NCBI RefSeq assembly: GCF_001427785.1 | Contig: NZ_LMHM01000016.1 | Location: forward strand, 779,911-843,910 | DNA from: Lysobacter sp. Root690 | GTDB lineage: Bacteria; Pseudomonadota; Gammaproteobacteria; Xanthomonadales; Xanthomonadaceae | DNA length: 64,000 nucleotides | Direction: 5' to 3' | Part shown: positions 36,417 to 45,289 of the stretch, piece after piece | Position numbering within the stretch: the stretch's first letter is position 1 | Layout of the letters: each line of letters starts with the position of its first letter | The notes under the pieces: generated by a model | What the model was told of the DNA's origin: nothing | What the model saw: the letters and a program-made list of their open reading frames with translations, nothing else | Database searches by the model: none | Translations under genes and position numbers: made by a program

Positions 36417-36923
36417 TTATTGAACGCGTTCGGGATAGCTGCAGCCTGTGTAATAAATCCCACAGTTGGTACTCGACTTGCCGCATTTCTCAACGGCCAG
36501 TTGCGAAGCCTTTTCAGAATTCTCCGCGCTCGCGGTCGATACCAGCGTATCGCCCCAGGCTACCGCGACACATTGGTCGTAATACGCGTGCGTGATCTCG
36601 CAATCATGGCCATCTTTGGCTTCGCAATTAGCGAGAGCCGCTTTTTCGGCCTTGCGTTTGCTGGGGAAAGATTCCGCCTTGCCCAGTATTCCGCTGCCCT
36701 TACTGTCTTCACCGACGGCGACCGCGCCCCAGCGGGTTGCCCAGCGTGGTTCGGCGCCCTGCACCTCGCCACCGCTGTTTCCGTTGATCCCATAGCCGGG
36801 CATCGGAATACAAATCTGCCCTGGCGCCGCGCCTCCCGGATACAGCCCATCCGGACAGCCTTGTTCGGCTTGAGCAAGCTGGCTCAATCCCAGGAGGACA
36901 AGGAGGGAAATTATTCTAGCCAT
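36417..36923 (-). CDS. DUF4189-type secreted protein, paralogue 1
   Basis: A 168-residue exported protein. The signal peptide ends at LAQA-EQ (residue about 20). The mature N-terminus EQGCPDGLYPGGAAPGQICI is shared by all five paralogues, followed by a short Gly/Asn-rich spacer. The DUF4189 domain (about 55-168) contains PRWATRWGAVAV, AYYDQCVAVAWGD, regularly spaced Cys residues and the ending YYTGCSYPERVQ. Its ATG overlaps the stop of paralogue 2 (TGATG), and the operon ends at the 36369 terminator. Function unknown; the disulfide-rich export fold and proximity to a bacterial-killing-type T4SS are the main clues. Confidence 0.85.
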   Translation of the reverse strand: MARIISLLVLLGLSQLAQAEQGCPDGLYPGGAAPGQICIPMPGYGINGNSGGEVQGAEPRWATRWGAVAVGEDSKGSGILGKAESFPSKRKAEKAALANCEAKDGHDCEITHAYYDQCVAVAWGDTLVSTASAENSEKASQLAVEKCGKSSTNCGIYYTGCSYPERVQ

Positions 36924-37441
36924 CACTGAGCACGCTCCGGATAGCTGCAACCCGTGTAATACATATCGCAATTCGCATCCGATCCATTGCACTTATCCAG
37001 GGCCATCCGAGACGCCACCTGACTGTTCACGGCACTCACGATCGCCGGTCTGGCATCTCCCCATGCGACCGCCACGCATTGGTCATAGTAGGCATGGGCA
37101 ATCACACAGTTCTTCCCGCCTCGTGCTCGGCAATCAGCGATCGCAGCCGCCTCGGCTTTCCGCCTACTGCTTAAGCCCTCTACCCTGCCAAGCTTACTGC
37201 CACCGGCGCTGGTGACATCCAAGGCGAGCGCGCCCCAGCGGGTCATCCAACGAGACTCCACCGCTTGCGGCGTACTAGCGCTGCTCCCATTGATGCCGTA
37301 ACCGGGCATCGGAATGCATATCTGCCCAGGCGCCGCGCCTCCCGGATACAGACCATCCGGACAGCCTTGCTCGGCTTGCACGACAGTTGAGAAAAGAAAC
37401 AGGACAGCGAAGATATTTCTTGATTTCACGAGCATGACCAT
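36923..37441 (-). CDS. DUF4189-type secreted protein, paralogue 2
   Basis: A 172-residue paralogue with signal peptide (IFAVLFLFSTVVQA-EQ) and the shared EQGCPDGLYPGG block. Its DUF4189 domain differs at many surface positions (MTRWGALALDVTSAGGSKLG) but keeps the Cys pattern (GKNCVIAHAYYDQCVAVAWG; NCDMYYTGC). The ATG at 37441 or 37435 can serve; both lie close to GGCGGA. It is the middle gene of a three-gene operon. Confidence 0.85.
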   Translation of the reverse strand: MVMLVKSRNIFAVLFLFSTVVQAEQGCPDGLYPGGAAPGQICIPMPGYGINGSSASTPQAVESRWMTRWGALALDVTSAGGSKLGRVEGLSSRRKAEAAAIADCRARGGKNCVIAHAYYDQCVAVAWGDARPAIVSAVNSQVASRMALDKCNGSDANCDMYYTGCSYPERAQ

Positions 37442-37453
37442 CCGCCTTGAACG

Positions 37454-37966
37454 TCAATCACCAACAAGCACGGGCTCCGTACAAGCAGAGTAAGCGATCT
37501 TGCACGGCGCGCCGCTCTTGGCGGCGCAAGCCGGCAGTGCCACATCCGATGCTTCTTCAATCGAAGCCGCGGACTGAGAGAAGGCGGACGCCCCAGGCAC
37601 GGACGGCCATACGACGACCACGCACTGATTCTTATAGGCAAGGTTCAACTTGCAATCGTTGCCACCATACCCGGCGCACCGAGCCAGCGCCTCGCGCTTG
37701 GCCTTGCTTTCCGATGGTTGCCCGGTAATCGCGCCGATTTCGCCAGTCGAGGATAAAGCGACAGCACCCCAGGTCAGCTTCCAGGCAGCTTCTGAAGCAG
37801 CGGCGGCAGGAATGTTCCCACCAACGCCGTAGCCAGGCTTTGGAATGCAGATCTGTCCTGGAGCAGCGCCGCCTGGATAAAGACCGTCCGGGCAGCCTTG
37901 TTTGGCCTGTGCGATTCCTAAGGGGAGCAGGAGACATAGAAATAAGCAGTTGAGTTTCAAGGCCAT
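37454..37966 (-). CDS. DUF4189-type secreted protein, paralogue 3 (most divergent)
   Basis: A 170-residue paralogue. The signal peptide (LFLCLLLPLGIAQA-KQ) and CPDGLYPGGAAPGQICIPKP block are kept. The domain is the most diverged of the five: AWKLTWGAVALSSTGEIGAI, NQCVVVVWPSVPG, and a different C-terminus (CTEPVLVGD instead of CSYPERVQ). It lies 12 bases before paralogue 2 and begins this three-gene unit, with AAGGAT upstream. Confidence 0.83.
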   Translation of the reverse strand: MALKLNCLFLCLLLPLGIAQAKQGCPDGLYPGGAAPGQICIPKPGYGVGGNIPAAAASEAAWKLTWGAVALSSTGEIGAITGQPSESKAKREALARCAGYGGNDCKLNLAYKNQCVVVVWPSVPGASAFSQSAASIEEASDVALPACAAKSGAPCKIAYSACTEPVLVGD

Positions 37967-38118
37967 CTCTTAGATCCTTCATTTCGGATCAGTTTACCCC
38001 GCCCTATTGCGGCGAGTAGCGCACTGGCTTCGACCTGCTATCGCTTACAAATTAACTACATATTTTATCTGCAGGAATGGCATCTAGTTTCAGTAACCCA
38101 CTGCGAGCAATCGCCCAT

Positions 38119-38152
38119 AAAAAAGCCGTGACTGCTAAGGCCACGGCTCTTT
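38119..38152 (-). terminator. Terminator of DUF4189 paralogue 4
   Basis: On the minus strand GAGCCGTGG / TCACGGCTT form the stem (one side bulged), followed by TTTTTTAT. It lies 22 bases after the paralogue 4 stop. Confidence 0.85.
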
Positions 38153-38173
38153 GTTTTGGACTCATTTCGAATG

Positions 38174-38677
38174 CTACTGAACGCGTTCGGGATAGCTACA
38201 ACCGGTGTAATAGATACCGCAGTTGGCGTCCGATTCGCCGCACTTCGCAATAGCAAACTCAGAGGCTGCCTTGCTGTTCTCAGCGCTCACGCTATACGGC
38301 CGTGAACGTCCCCAAGCAACTGCAATGCATTGATCGTGGTATGCCTGAACCAGTGCGCAGTTATTGCCACCTTTGGCCCGGCAATCCGAGAGCGCTGCCT
38401 TCTCGGCCTTGCGTTTGCTGCTCAATGATTCGGACTGCCCCAGAATGCCGCCACCGGTACTGCCATCGTCTGTGGCAATGGCGCCCCAGCGTGTCGCCCA
38501 TTTCGGCTCGGCCGCTTGAGTACCACCACTCGAACCACTGATGCCGTAAACCGGCATCGGGATGCAGATTTGTCCAGGGCCGGTACCGCCCGGATAAAGC
38601 CCATCCGGGCAGCCTTGCTCGGCCTGAACGGCCCCAGAGAAAAACAAAGCCAATACACTCAGGCACCTCAGTTTCAT
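38174..38677 (-). CDS. DUF4189-type secreted protein, paralogue 4
   Basis: A 167-residue paralogue, close to paralogues 1 and 5. It has the signal peptide CLSVLALFFSGAVQA-EQ, the CPDGLYPGGTGPGQICIPMP block, PKWATRWGAIATDDGSTGGG, AYHDQCIAVAWGRS and the ending CGIYYTGCSYPERVQ. It is flanked by its own terminator (38119) and that of paralogue 5 (38824), so it is a single-gene unit with a promoter in 38678-38823. GGGAGAG precedes the ATG. Confidence 0.85.
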   Translation of the reverse strand: MKLRCLSVLALFFSGAVQAEQGCPDGLYPGGTGPGQICIPMPVYGISGSSGGTQAAEPKWATRWGAIATDDGSTGGGILGQSESLSSKRKAEKAALSDCRAKGGNNCALVQAYHDQCIAVAWGRSRPYSVSAENSKAASEFAIAKCGESDANCGIYYTGCSYPERVQ

Positions 38678-38823
38678 GGCTTTTGCTCTCCCATATCGTT
38701 ATTGGAGCCCAACCTTGTTCTGACTGGCAGTCTAGACCGCCTCGGCACTCGCCGTGGTGGTTCCAGTACTGTCCACATCTCCGAGGCTGCGTACCTGTCC
38801 GGCTATCTTCTTCACGCCCAAAC

Positions 38824-38850
38824 AAAAGCCGCGGCACCAGGCCGCGGCTC
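38824..38850 (-). terminator. Terminator after DUF4189 paralogue 5 and the virB operon
   Basis: GAGCCGCGGC-CTGGT-GCCGCGGCTTTTGTTT on the minus strand. It is nearly the same stem as the 36369 terminator, consistent with segmental duplication. Confidence 0.88.
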
Positions 38851-38873
38851 AAGTTGAATCGTCGCAACTGCGC

Positions 38874-39380
38874 TTATTGAACCAGTTCGGGATAGCTGCA
38901 ACCGGTGTAATAAACCCCGCAATTCGTCGTCGACGAACTGCAATTCTGCATAGCGAGTTGCGAAGCTCTTTCGCTGTTCACCGCGCTCGCGGATGACACT
39001 AACGTGTCACCCCAGACCACCGCGACGCACTGGTCGCGATACGAGCGCTCCAAGGTACATTTGTGCCCGCCCCTGGAGCGGCAGTCGGCAAGCGCCGCTT
39101 TTTCGGCCTTGCCCTTGCTGCCGAGCGACTCCGCCCTGCCCAACTTGCTGCCGCCGTTGCTGCCATCGTCGATGGCGATGGCGCCCCAGCGCGTGGCCCA
39201 ATTGGGCTCTGGCGCAGCCTGAGCGCCCGAGCTGCCGCCGGAAACTCCGTAACCGGGCATCGGCACGCACAACTGCCCCGGACCGGCACCACCTGGATAA
39301 AGACCGTCGGGGCAACCTTGTTCGGCGTAGGCAGCTCCCGAGAACACCAGAGCTATTACGGCTATGCACCTGAACTTCAT
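38874..39380 (-). CDS. DUF4189-type secreted protein, paralogue 5, end of virB operon
   Basis: A 168-residue paralogue with signal peptide (CIAVIALVFSGAAYA-EQ), the CPDGLYPGGAGPGQLCVPMP block, PNWATRWGAIAIDDGSNGGS and NCGVYYTGCSYPELVQ. It starts only 24 bases after the virB6 stop with a strong AAGGAGGGG ribosome site and is followed by a terminator. It therefore reads as the last gene of the T4SS operon. This is the best evidence tying the DUF4189 family here to secretion. Whether it is a cargo, an immunity factor or an envelope accessory protein is not known. Confidence 0.87.
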   Translation of the reverse strand: MKFRCIAVIALVFSGAAYAEQGCPDGLYPGGAGPGQLCVPMPGYGVSGGSSGAQAAPEPNWATRWGAIAIDDGSNGGSKLGRAESLGSKGKAEKAALADCRSRGGHKCTLERSYRDQCVAVVWGDTLVSSASAVNSERASQLAMQNCSSSTTNCGVYYTGCSYPELVQ

Positions 39381-39404
39381 GGTTTACCCCTCCTTGTCTA
39401 CATC

Positions 39405-40640
39405 TTATTGAGGTCCCGGTGGATTCTTACCGGAATTCTTGACTTGATCGGCGTTGGCTACATTGACATTGTTGCCAACCGCTTGACCCGCATTATGCTG
39501 AACTTGATTCGAAGTCTTGGTTACGTCCGAGTGCGCCATGGTTGAGGTACCCGACGTCGTGCGATTCATCTGCATGTCGGCCGGGCGCGAATCGTTGGAA
39601 CGATTTCCCGCACTCTCGGCGCGGTTCGCGTTGTCACCGCCACTCATCCAACGATTCACCGCCCCACCACCGTGAGTCGGCGGCGCGCCGGCTTGACCAC
39701 CGCCACTGCCGAAGGCACTGAACGGACTGAACTGACCCATGATGCCGTTGAAGAACATGCCCGCCATCGGCGGCGCGGTCACGATCAGCGCGCTCAACAC
39801 CAGACCCAGACCACCTTGTTGCATGGCCATGCTAGTGAGGCTTTCCTGACTACCGCCTGTCAGCCAGCCGGCTGTCCAGAACGCCAGCCCAACGGCGATG
39901 ATCATGTCCATCGCAAGTGTGACCATGACCGATAAAAACGCCATCGAGGCCATGGTCGCCAGACCATAGAAGAGCCATTTGGTGAATAGCTGCTTGGTCT
40001 GATCGAACAGCAGACACAATATGAAGAATGGTCCCAACCCCAGAATCAGGGCCATGGCGATCTTGTTGATCAGCAACGCGGTGGCCGCCATGATCGCCGG
40101 CAGGCCCAGGCCGACGCCGGTGAACTGCAGCGCGCGCTCCTTGTCCTGGTTGGTGATCAGGTCGTCGCCGGTGTCGACCGAGTCGATCACCTCGACCGCG
40201 ACCTGCATGATCGCCAGGGCCTTGTCGATATCGGCGTAACTGCCTTCGTCATCCTTGCCGGTCATCAACTCGCGCACGACGCGGTTGGTGCCGTCGGTCA
40301 AGGTGCGATAGCTGGAACCCACGCTGGCCGCCATGCCCGCGGCGATACCCACGATCAGCACCGCGCGCAGCGAATTGACCACCAGGCCCATCATCGGCTC
40401 GCGCGACTGGCCGGTCACGATCCGGAAGCCGTGGTAGATGATCCACAGCGTCACCACCGTGGCGGAAATGAAGCCGATGAACGAGGCCACCCGCTTGAGC
40501 AGGTTGCCCGCGAACTCGGCGATTTCATCGTCGAGGAAGTCGTTGATCTCCGAGAAGAAGACCATGTTCGGCAGGCCCGCTGCTTTGAAATGCAGCAAGT
40601 CCAACAACGATCCCGCCGTCCCCAGTGCACTGATATCCAT
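39405..40640 (-). CDS. virB6: VirB6, T4SS inner-membrane channel protein
   Basis: A 411-residue polytopic protein. The polar N-terminus is followed by hydrophobic segments including FIGFISATVVTLWIIYHGFR, AVLIVGIAAGMAASVG, GLPAIMAATALLINKIAMAL with GPFFILCLLF, and LVLSALIVTAPPMAGMFF. The C-terminal 90 residues form a Gly/Asn/Ser/Gln-rich tail (RTTSGTSTMAHSDVTKTSNQ), longer than in minimal VirB6. VirB6 lies in the inner-membrane complex and is required for substrate transfer. It follows the second virB5 copy by 110 bases. Confidence 0.9.
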   Translation of the reverse strand: MDISALGTAGSLLDLLHFKAAGLPNMVFFSEINDFLDDEIAEFAGNLLKRVASFIGFISATVVTLWIIYHGFRIVTGQSREPMMGLVVNSLRAVLIVGIAAGMAASVGSSYRTLTDGTNRVVRELMTGKDDEGSYADIDKALAIMQVAVEVIDSVDTGDDLITNQDKERALQFTGVGLGLPAIMAATALLINKIAMALILGLGPFFILCLLFDQTKQLFTKWLFYGLATMASMAFLSVMVTLAMDMIIAVGLAFWTAGWLTGGSQESLTSMAMQQGGLGLVLSALIVTAPPMAGMFFNGIMGQFSPFSAFGSGGGQAGAPPTHGGGAVNRWMSGGDNANRAESAGNRSNDSRPADMQMNRTTSGTSTMAHSDVTKTSNQVQHNAGQAVGNNVNVANADQVKNSGKNPPGPQ

Positions 40641-40750
40641 AAGCCATCCGTATGCTTGGGCCGGTCTTGCATTGCCGACCCCACGATTTCCGATCCCCGC
40701 CCCCAACCGATCGCCCGACCCCGTCAGGCGACCGGCTCACATCGACCGCA

Positions 40751-41497
40751 TCACCGTTCGCGCGAGCGCGCGCCCTGCAACGCTAGCTTCAGGGCGCCGC
40801 CCTGGATGGCCGTGTCGATGATCGAAGGGCTGTTCTTGTTCTTCAACGCCATGTTGGCGCTGCGAACCATGTTCTCGTTCAAGCTGCGCAGCATGGAGGT
40901 ATATGCATCGAGCATGTACTTGCCGTTCTGCACGTCGTTGGCCATCTGCGCCTGCAACGCCGCGATGTAGTTGGTGTTGGTCTGCAGCTTGCCCTGATCC
41001 TTGTCGGCCGTCAGCTTGGCGCGGTCCTTGTAGGCCTCTTCAAGCTCCTTGTCGCGCTTGGAGACGTCCTTGAGCATCTTCACCATCGCATTGTAACGAC
41101 GGTTCTCGGTCTGCACGATCGCGATGCAGTACTTATGCTGGTCTTTCGCGACCGGATTGTTCTTTTCCTTGCCGCAGGCCTTGTCGACGCCTTCATTGAT
41201 ATCTCGTTCGGGGAACTGCGAAGAGATGTCCTCACGGTAACCGGCCGCCCCCTGGAACTTCAGCTGGCCCAGCGCCATCTGCTCGTAGGCCTTGACCTGT
41301 TCCTGCAACTGCTTGACCTGCTCTTCGTACTGCTTCACCTGCTGGGCGTATTTCAGGCCGAGCTGGATGTTGTTGGCGATCTGGGTGAACTCGGAGGCGA
41401 ACACCGCTTGCGCGGGGCGCGGCGTCAGCGCGGCGACGCCGGCGACGACGACGGCCAGCACCATCGGCAGCATCTTGGAGGAATGATTGACGTTCAT
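40751..41497 (-). CDS. virB5: VirB5, T4SS pilus-tip protein, copy 2
   Basis: A 248-residue minor pilin. The signal peptide ends near PRPAQA-VF. A coiled-coil-forming stretch YAQQVKQYEEQVKQLQEQVK is followed by a central domain with two Cys residues (CGKEKNN; KYCIAIVQTENRRYNAMVK). The conserved end is SIIDTAIQGGALKLALQGAR. It is a clear tandem duplicate of the gene at 41610, sharing QTENRRYNAMVKMLKDV and the C-terminal block. The start at 41497 is set by AGGAGC upstream. Confidence 0.9.
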   Translation of the reverse strand: MNVNHSSKMLPMVLAVVVAGVAALTPRPAQAVFASEFTQIANNIQLGLKYAQQVKQYEEQVKQLQEQVKAYEQMALGQLKFQGAAGYREDISSQFPERDINEGVDKACGKEKNNPVAKDQHKYCIAIVQTENRRYNAMVKMLKDVSKRDKELEEAYKDRAKLTADKDQGKLQTNTNYIAALQAQMANDVQNGKYMLDAYTSMLRSLNENMVRSANMALKNKNSPSIIDTAIQGGALKLALQGARSRER

Positions 41498-41609
41498 TGC
41501 GGTCAGCTCCTGAACCAGGCCAAGGATCGTGTTTTGGACGATCCCCGGCAATTGTTCCAACGGGCAGGTTGCGGTGGTCCGATCCCTGCCGATTCGATTG
41601 AGATCCTTC

Positions 41610-42380
41610 TTACCGCTCGCGAATCCGCGCGCCCTGCAACGCGATCTTCAGCGTCGCGCCCTGGATCGCCGTATCGAGAATCGAGGGCTTGTTCTTGCTC
41701 TTCAGCGCGGTATTGGCCGCGCGCACCATGTTCTCGTTCAACGAGGTCAGCAGCGCGGTATACGCATCGATGGTGTACTGGCCGTTCTGCAGATCGTTCT
41801 GCATCTGCGCCTGGACCTGCGCGATGTAGTTGCTGTTGGTCTGCAGCTTGCCCTGGTCGGTGTCGCCCGACAGGGTGCCGCGGTCGGTGTAGGCCTTCTC
41901 GAGCTGCTTGTCGCGCATCTCGACGTCCTTGAGCATCTTCACCATCGCGTTGTAGCGACGGTTCTCGGTCTGGACGATGGCGACGCAATAGCCGTATTGC
42001 TGCTGACCGACCGGGTTGTTCTTGGCGCCGGTGCCGCAAGCCTCGACCTTACCTTCGTCGATGCCGCGCTCCGGGAACTGCTCGGCGATATTGACCCGGA
42101 AGCCCTTGTTGCCCTCGAACTTCAGGTTGCCCAGCCCCATCTGCTGGTACTGCCGGACCTGTTGCTCGTACTGCTGGACCTGCTGGCGCAGCTGATCCAA
42201 CTGTTTGGCGTACTGAGTGGTCAGCTGGCCGAAGTTCAGATATTGAGTGACCTCGGTGGCGCACCAGAAGCAGACGAAGGCCTGCGCCGGGCGCGGCGTC
42301 ATCATGCTGCCGAAGCCGACCAGCACCAGGGCCATCGACATGAACATCGGCTTGATTCGAACGAACTTGGTCAGGCTCAT
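41610..42380 (-). CDS. virB5: VirB5, T4SS pilus-tip protein, copy 1
   Basis: A 256-residue minor pilin with signal peptide (MFMSMALVLVGFGSMM to PAQA-FV) and a Gln-rich coiled coil (QLDQLRQQVQQYEQQVRQYQ). It shares the Cys pair and C-terminal block (ILDTAIQGATLKIALQGARI) with copy 2. The N-terminal part differs most (FVCFWCATEVTQYLNFGQLT), suggesting the copies have diverged at the segment exposed on the pilus tip. GAGGAAACG precedes the ATG. Confidence 0.9.
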   Translation of the reverse strand: MSLTKFVRIKPMFMSMALVLVGFGSMMTPRPAQAFVCFWCATEVTQYLNFGQLTTQYAKQLDQLRQQVQQYEQQVRQYQQMGLGNLKFEGNKGFRVNIAEQFPERGIDEGKVEACGTGAKNNPVGQQQYGYCVAIVQTENRRYNAMVKMLKDVEMRDKQLEKAYTDRGTLSGDTDQGKLQTNSNYIAQVQAQMQNDLQNGQYTIDAYTALLTSLNENMVRAANTALKSKNKPSILDTAIQGATLKIALQGARIRER

Positions 42381-42676
42381 CGGCGTTTCCTCTCCTTGAT
42401 ACGTCCGCAGCCCAGGCAGGCACAGGACGTCATGCGTTCACTTTCCATTGAAACCTGAAAGTGTGACTTTAGCCACCCTATTCAGGTATTCGACGCGTGC
42501 TTCCGTTGCTACTCCGGCAGATCCCGTACCGGACGGCCGTCGGCCGCCGGTTCCTGCCAGGCCCAAAACGGGCATTCTCGCAAAGGACGTCAATTACATT
42601 CTTTTCCAGTGGAACAAATACTCAAGGAATGTGATCGTCCAGGCCAGTGGGCAGGCGACGGGCGGCACATTCCAGG
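42381..42676. other. Spacer between virB4 and virB5
   Basis: A 296-base gap, unusually long for this cluster. It holds a GC-rich inverted region near 42533-42552 (ACGGCCGTCGGCCGCCGG) and an AT-rich part at 42590-42640 (TTGAGTATTTG, minus strand). A secondary promoter for virB5-virB6 is possible but not demonstrated. Confidence 0.4.
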
Positions 42677-45136
42677 TTATGCGTGGGCGCGCTCGCGGGG
42701 GTCGGACGACGCCTGCTTGCCCTTGCCCGAGCCCTTGCGGTTGTCGTAGAAGTCCTGCAGCCAGGCGTCCGGGGTCAGTTCGTCCACCGATATCCCGGTC
42801 CTGTGGGAGGCCTTCTCGACCACCTGATGCATGATGTCGATGTTGTCGGTCGAGGCCGAAATCACCGCCAGCGCGTCGTCCATGCCGCGCAGGTTGAGCT
42901 GGCACACCGTGGCCGCATGGCCCTGCTTGACCAGGAAGCAGCGCGAACGCTCGTCCAGGCTCTTGACCACCTGGAACTCGGCATCGGTGAGCTTGAGGCC
43001 CTCGATGTAGTCCTCGCGACTGGCGTTCGGGTTCGGCAGCAGGATCAGGGTCGCGGTCTGCTCGATCAGCGAGGCGGAAATGTCGCTGGCCAGCGCGTCC
43101 TCCGGGCTCTGGGTCGCGAAGATGCCCAGGCCGTTCTGCTTACGGATGGTCTTCTGCTTGTTCTTGGCGAATTCCTTAAGCGCGCCTCCGCCGTCGAGGA
43201 TCTTCCAGAATTCGTCCATGACGTAGATCAGCGGGCGGCCGTCGATCAACTCTTCCAGGCGGTGCAGCAGGTAGTTGATCACCGGCACGCGCACTTCGGG
43301 GTTGTCGATCACATCGGTGTAGTCGAAGCCGATGATGTTGGCCTTGTCGAGCTTGATCGTGTCGACCGGGTTGTCGAACACCCAGCCCAGCGAGTTGCCG
43401 GCGGTCCACTTGCGCAGGCGCGCATACAGGCCGTCGTCGCCCATGTTGGGCAGGCTCTTCTGCAGGTTGGTCATGCTGCGCAGGTGCATCGGCGTGTCGA
43501 GCATGTTCTCGACCGCGCGGAAGATGTCTTCCTCCTCGCGCGCCGAATAGGTGCCCTTCGCGGCCAGGACCTTGATCAGGTCGGACAGGAACTGCACGTT
43601 GGTTTCGTTGCGCTCGCACTGGAACGGGTTGAAGCCGGTCGGCTGGCCGTTGTCGAGCGCGAGGTAATTGCCGCCGCAGGCGCGCACGAAGATCTCGGCG
43701 CCGCGGTCCTTGTCGAAGAAGAAGATCGTCGGCGTCGGCTTGAGCTTCTGCACCTGGCTGAGCAGGAAGTTGATCAGCGCGGTCTTACCGGTACCGGACT
43801 TGCCGATCACCATGGTGTTGGCGATCGCCTTCTCGCCGAGCGAGTTCTCGGCCGGATGGGTAGCGTGGAAATTGAAGTAGTACGGCTGGCCGTTGGTGGT
43901 CTGCAGCGTGGTGACGCAGTCGCCCCACGGGTTGTTTTCCTTCTTGCCGGTCGCGAAGTTGTGCAGCGGCGACAGGCCCAGGAAATTCAGCGAGCTGACG
44001 TTGGCCAGGCGCGTGCGGTACTTCCAGTTGCCCGGGAACTGCGAATAAAACGACGCGGTGACGGCCAGGTCTTCCTTGGCCGAAACGAAACCGGCGTTGG
44101 ACAGTTCGGCGCGCGCCTGCGCGACCTGCGCGGCGAGCTTTTCCTGGCTGTCGGCATAGATCGCGAAGGTGTAGTGGTACTCGCCGAGCACGAAGTTGCC
44201 CGAGGCGAGCTGATCCATCGCGTAGTCGAGCTCGGAGATCTGGCTGACCGCCTTGTCGCCCGAGGAAATCATCATGCCCTTGGTGCGGTCGAGCACCTTG
44301 AGCGCGTCCTGGCGACCGATCGGACTGAACGAATGCGTGATCACGTATTCGAAGTCGAGGTACTTCAGGCCGTTGAGGATGCCCGGGTAGGTCGAATCCG
44401 GGTATTCCTTGATATTGAGGATGGCGCCGAAATGATTGGCGTTGGTCGGCGTATTGACCACGAAGTCGCCGCTCTTGGCGGCGAACATCAGCCGGCTGAC
44501 CGGCAGGTAGTTGTAGACCGGCGCGCTGAGCACCGGCACCGGCTCGTCGATGCGGTTGAGCAGGTAACCGAAGAATTCCAGCGCCTCGGAGAAGACGATG
44601 CCGTTCTTGGCTTCGTACATGCCCAGGCGGTACGGCGCGTAGTCCTTGAGCACGGCTTCGACGTTGCCGGCCAGCTCGAGGATCTTGGCCACGCACTGGT
44701 CCTGCTCTTCCTGCAGGCGCGGGATATCGGCGGACTTCTCGGAGAAACGCTTACCCGACACGATCGGGCGGTACATCATCGTCAGGTACAGCTCGTTCTG
44801 CATGAGCTTCTGCGAGGACAGCGCGGCGAAATAGCCGTCCGACAGGTCCTGGTTGAATCGCTCGTTGAACTTGCTGTCGGTGCGGATCCGGCGCCGGCGG
44901 CGCACGTCGTGGACCCAGAACGCGACGTTGGTGAAATCGGGCGCGCGCAGGGTCTGCAGCATCCGATTGAAGGTGTTGTGGCGATGCTCCAATTCCCACT
45001 CTTCACGACCGACGAAAGGCAGACCGCCCAGGTGCCAGACCATCATGTAATCGCCGCCCGTGGTCTTGATCACGGTGGGGGAGACATGCGTGGACAGCGG
45101 GATGAATTCGCTGATCGGAGTATCGGGTGTGAGCAT
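42677..45136 (-). CDS. virB4: VirB4, T4SS ATPase
   Basis: An 819-residue energising ATPase. The N-terminal half is the VirB4/CagE domain. The C-terminal P-loop domain has Walker A VIGKSGTGKTALI at about 445 and Walker B LIYVMDEFWKIL at about 640, plus ATQSPEDALAS. The last 25 residues are basic and low in complexity (RKGSGKGKQASSDPRERAHA). It drives pilus assembly and substrate translocation at the inner membrane. Length and motifs are those of intact family members. Confidence 0.97.
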   Translation of the reverse strand: MLTPDTPISEFIPLSTHVSPTVIKTTGGDYMMVWHLGGLPFVGREEWELEHRHNTFNRMLQTLRAPDFTNVAFWVHDVRRRRRIRTDSKFNERFNQDLSDGYFAALSSQKLMQNELYLTMMYRPIVSGKRFSEKSADIPRLQEEQDQCVAKILELAGNVEAVLKDYAPYRLGMYEAKNGIVFSEALEFFGYLLNRIDEPVPVLSAPVYNYLPVSRLMFAAKSGDFVVNTPTNANHFGAILNIKEYPDSTYPGILNGLKYLDFEYVITHSFSPIGRQDALKVLDRTKGMMISSGDKAVSQISELDYAMDQLASGNFVLGEYHYTFAIYADSQEKLAAQVAQARAELSNAGFVSAKEDLAVTASFYSQFPGNWKYRTRLANVSSLNFLGLSPLHNFATGKKENNPWGDCVTTLQTTNGQPYYFNFHATHPAENSLGEKAIANTMVIGKSGTGKTALINFLLSQVQKLKPTPTIFFFDKDRGAEIFVRACGGNYLALDNGQPTGFNPFQCERNETNVQFLSDLIKVLAAKGTYSAREEEDIFRAVENMLDTPMHLRSMTNLQKSLPNMGDDGLYARLRKWTAGNSLGWVFDNPVDTIKLDKANIIGFDYTDVIDNPEVRVPVINYLLHRLEELIDGRPLIYVMDEFWKILDGGGALKEFAKNKQKTIRKQNGLGIFATQSPEDALASDISASLIEQTATLILLPNPNASREDYIEGLKLTDAEFQVVKSLDERSRCFLVKQGHAATVCQLNLRGMDDALAVISASTDNIDIMHQVVEKASHRTGISVDELTPDAWLQDFYDNRKGSGKGKQASSDPRERAHA

Positions 45137-45289
45137 GATGGGTACTGCGTATCCCGTGGTTTTGGAAGGACGTCGCCGGGCCTGGGGCCCGCGACGCGAT
45201 CAAGCATCCGACAACGCCCGGTCAGGGGCGCCGCGGACGGCCAAGAACCGCAGGCGCCATGCGGTACACCGCGATGGCGCCTGCGTACA

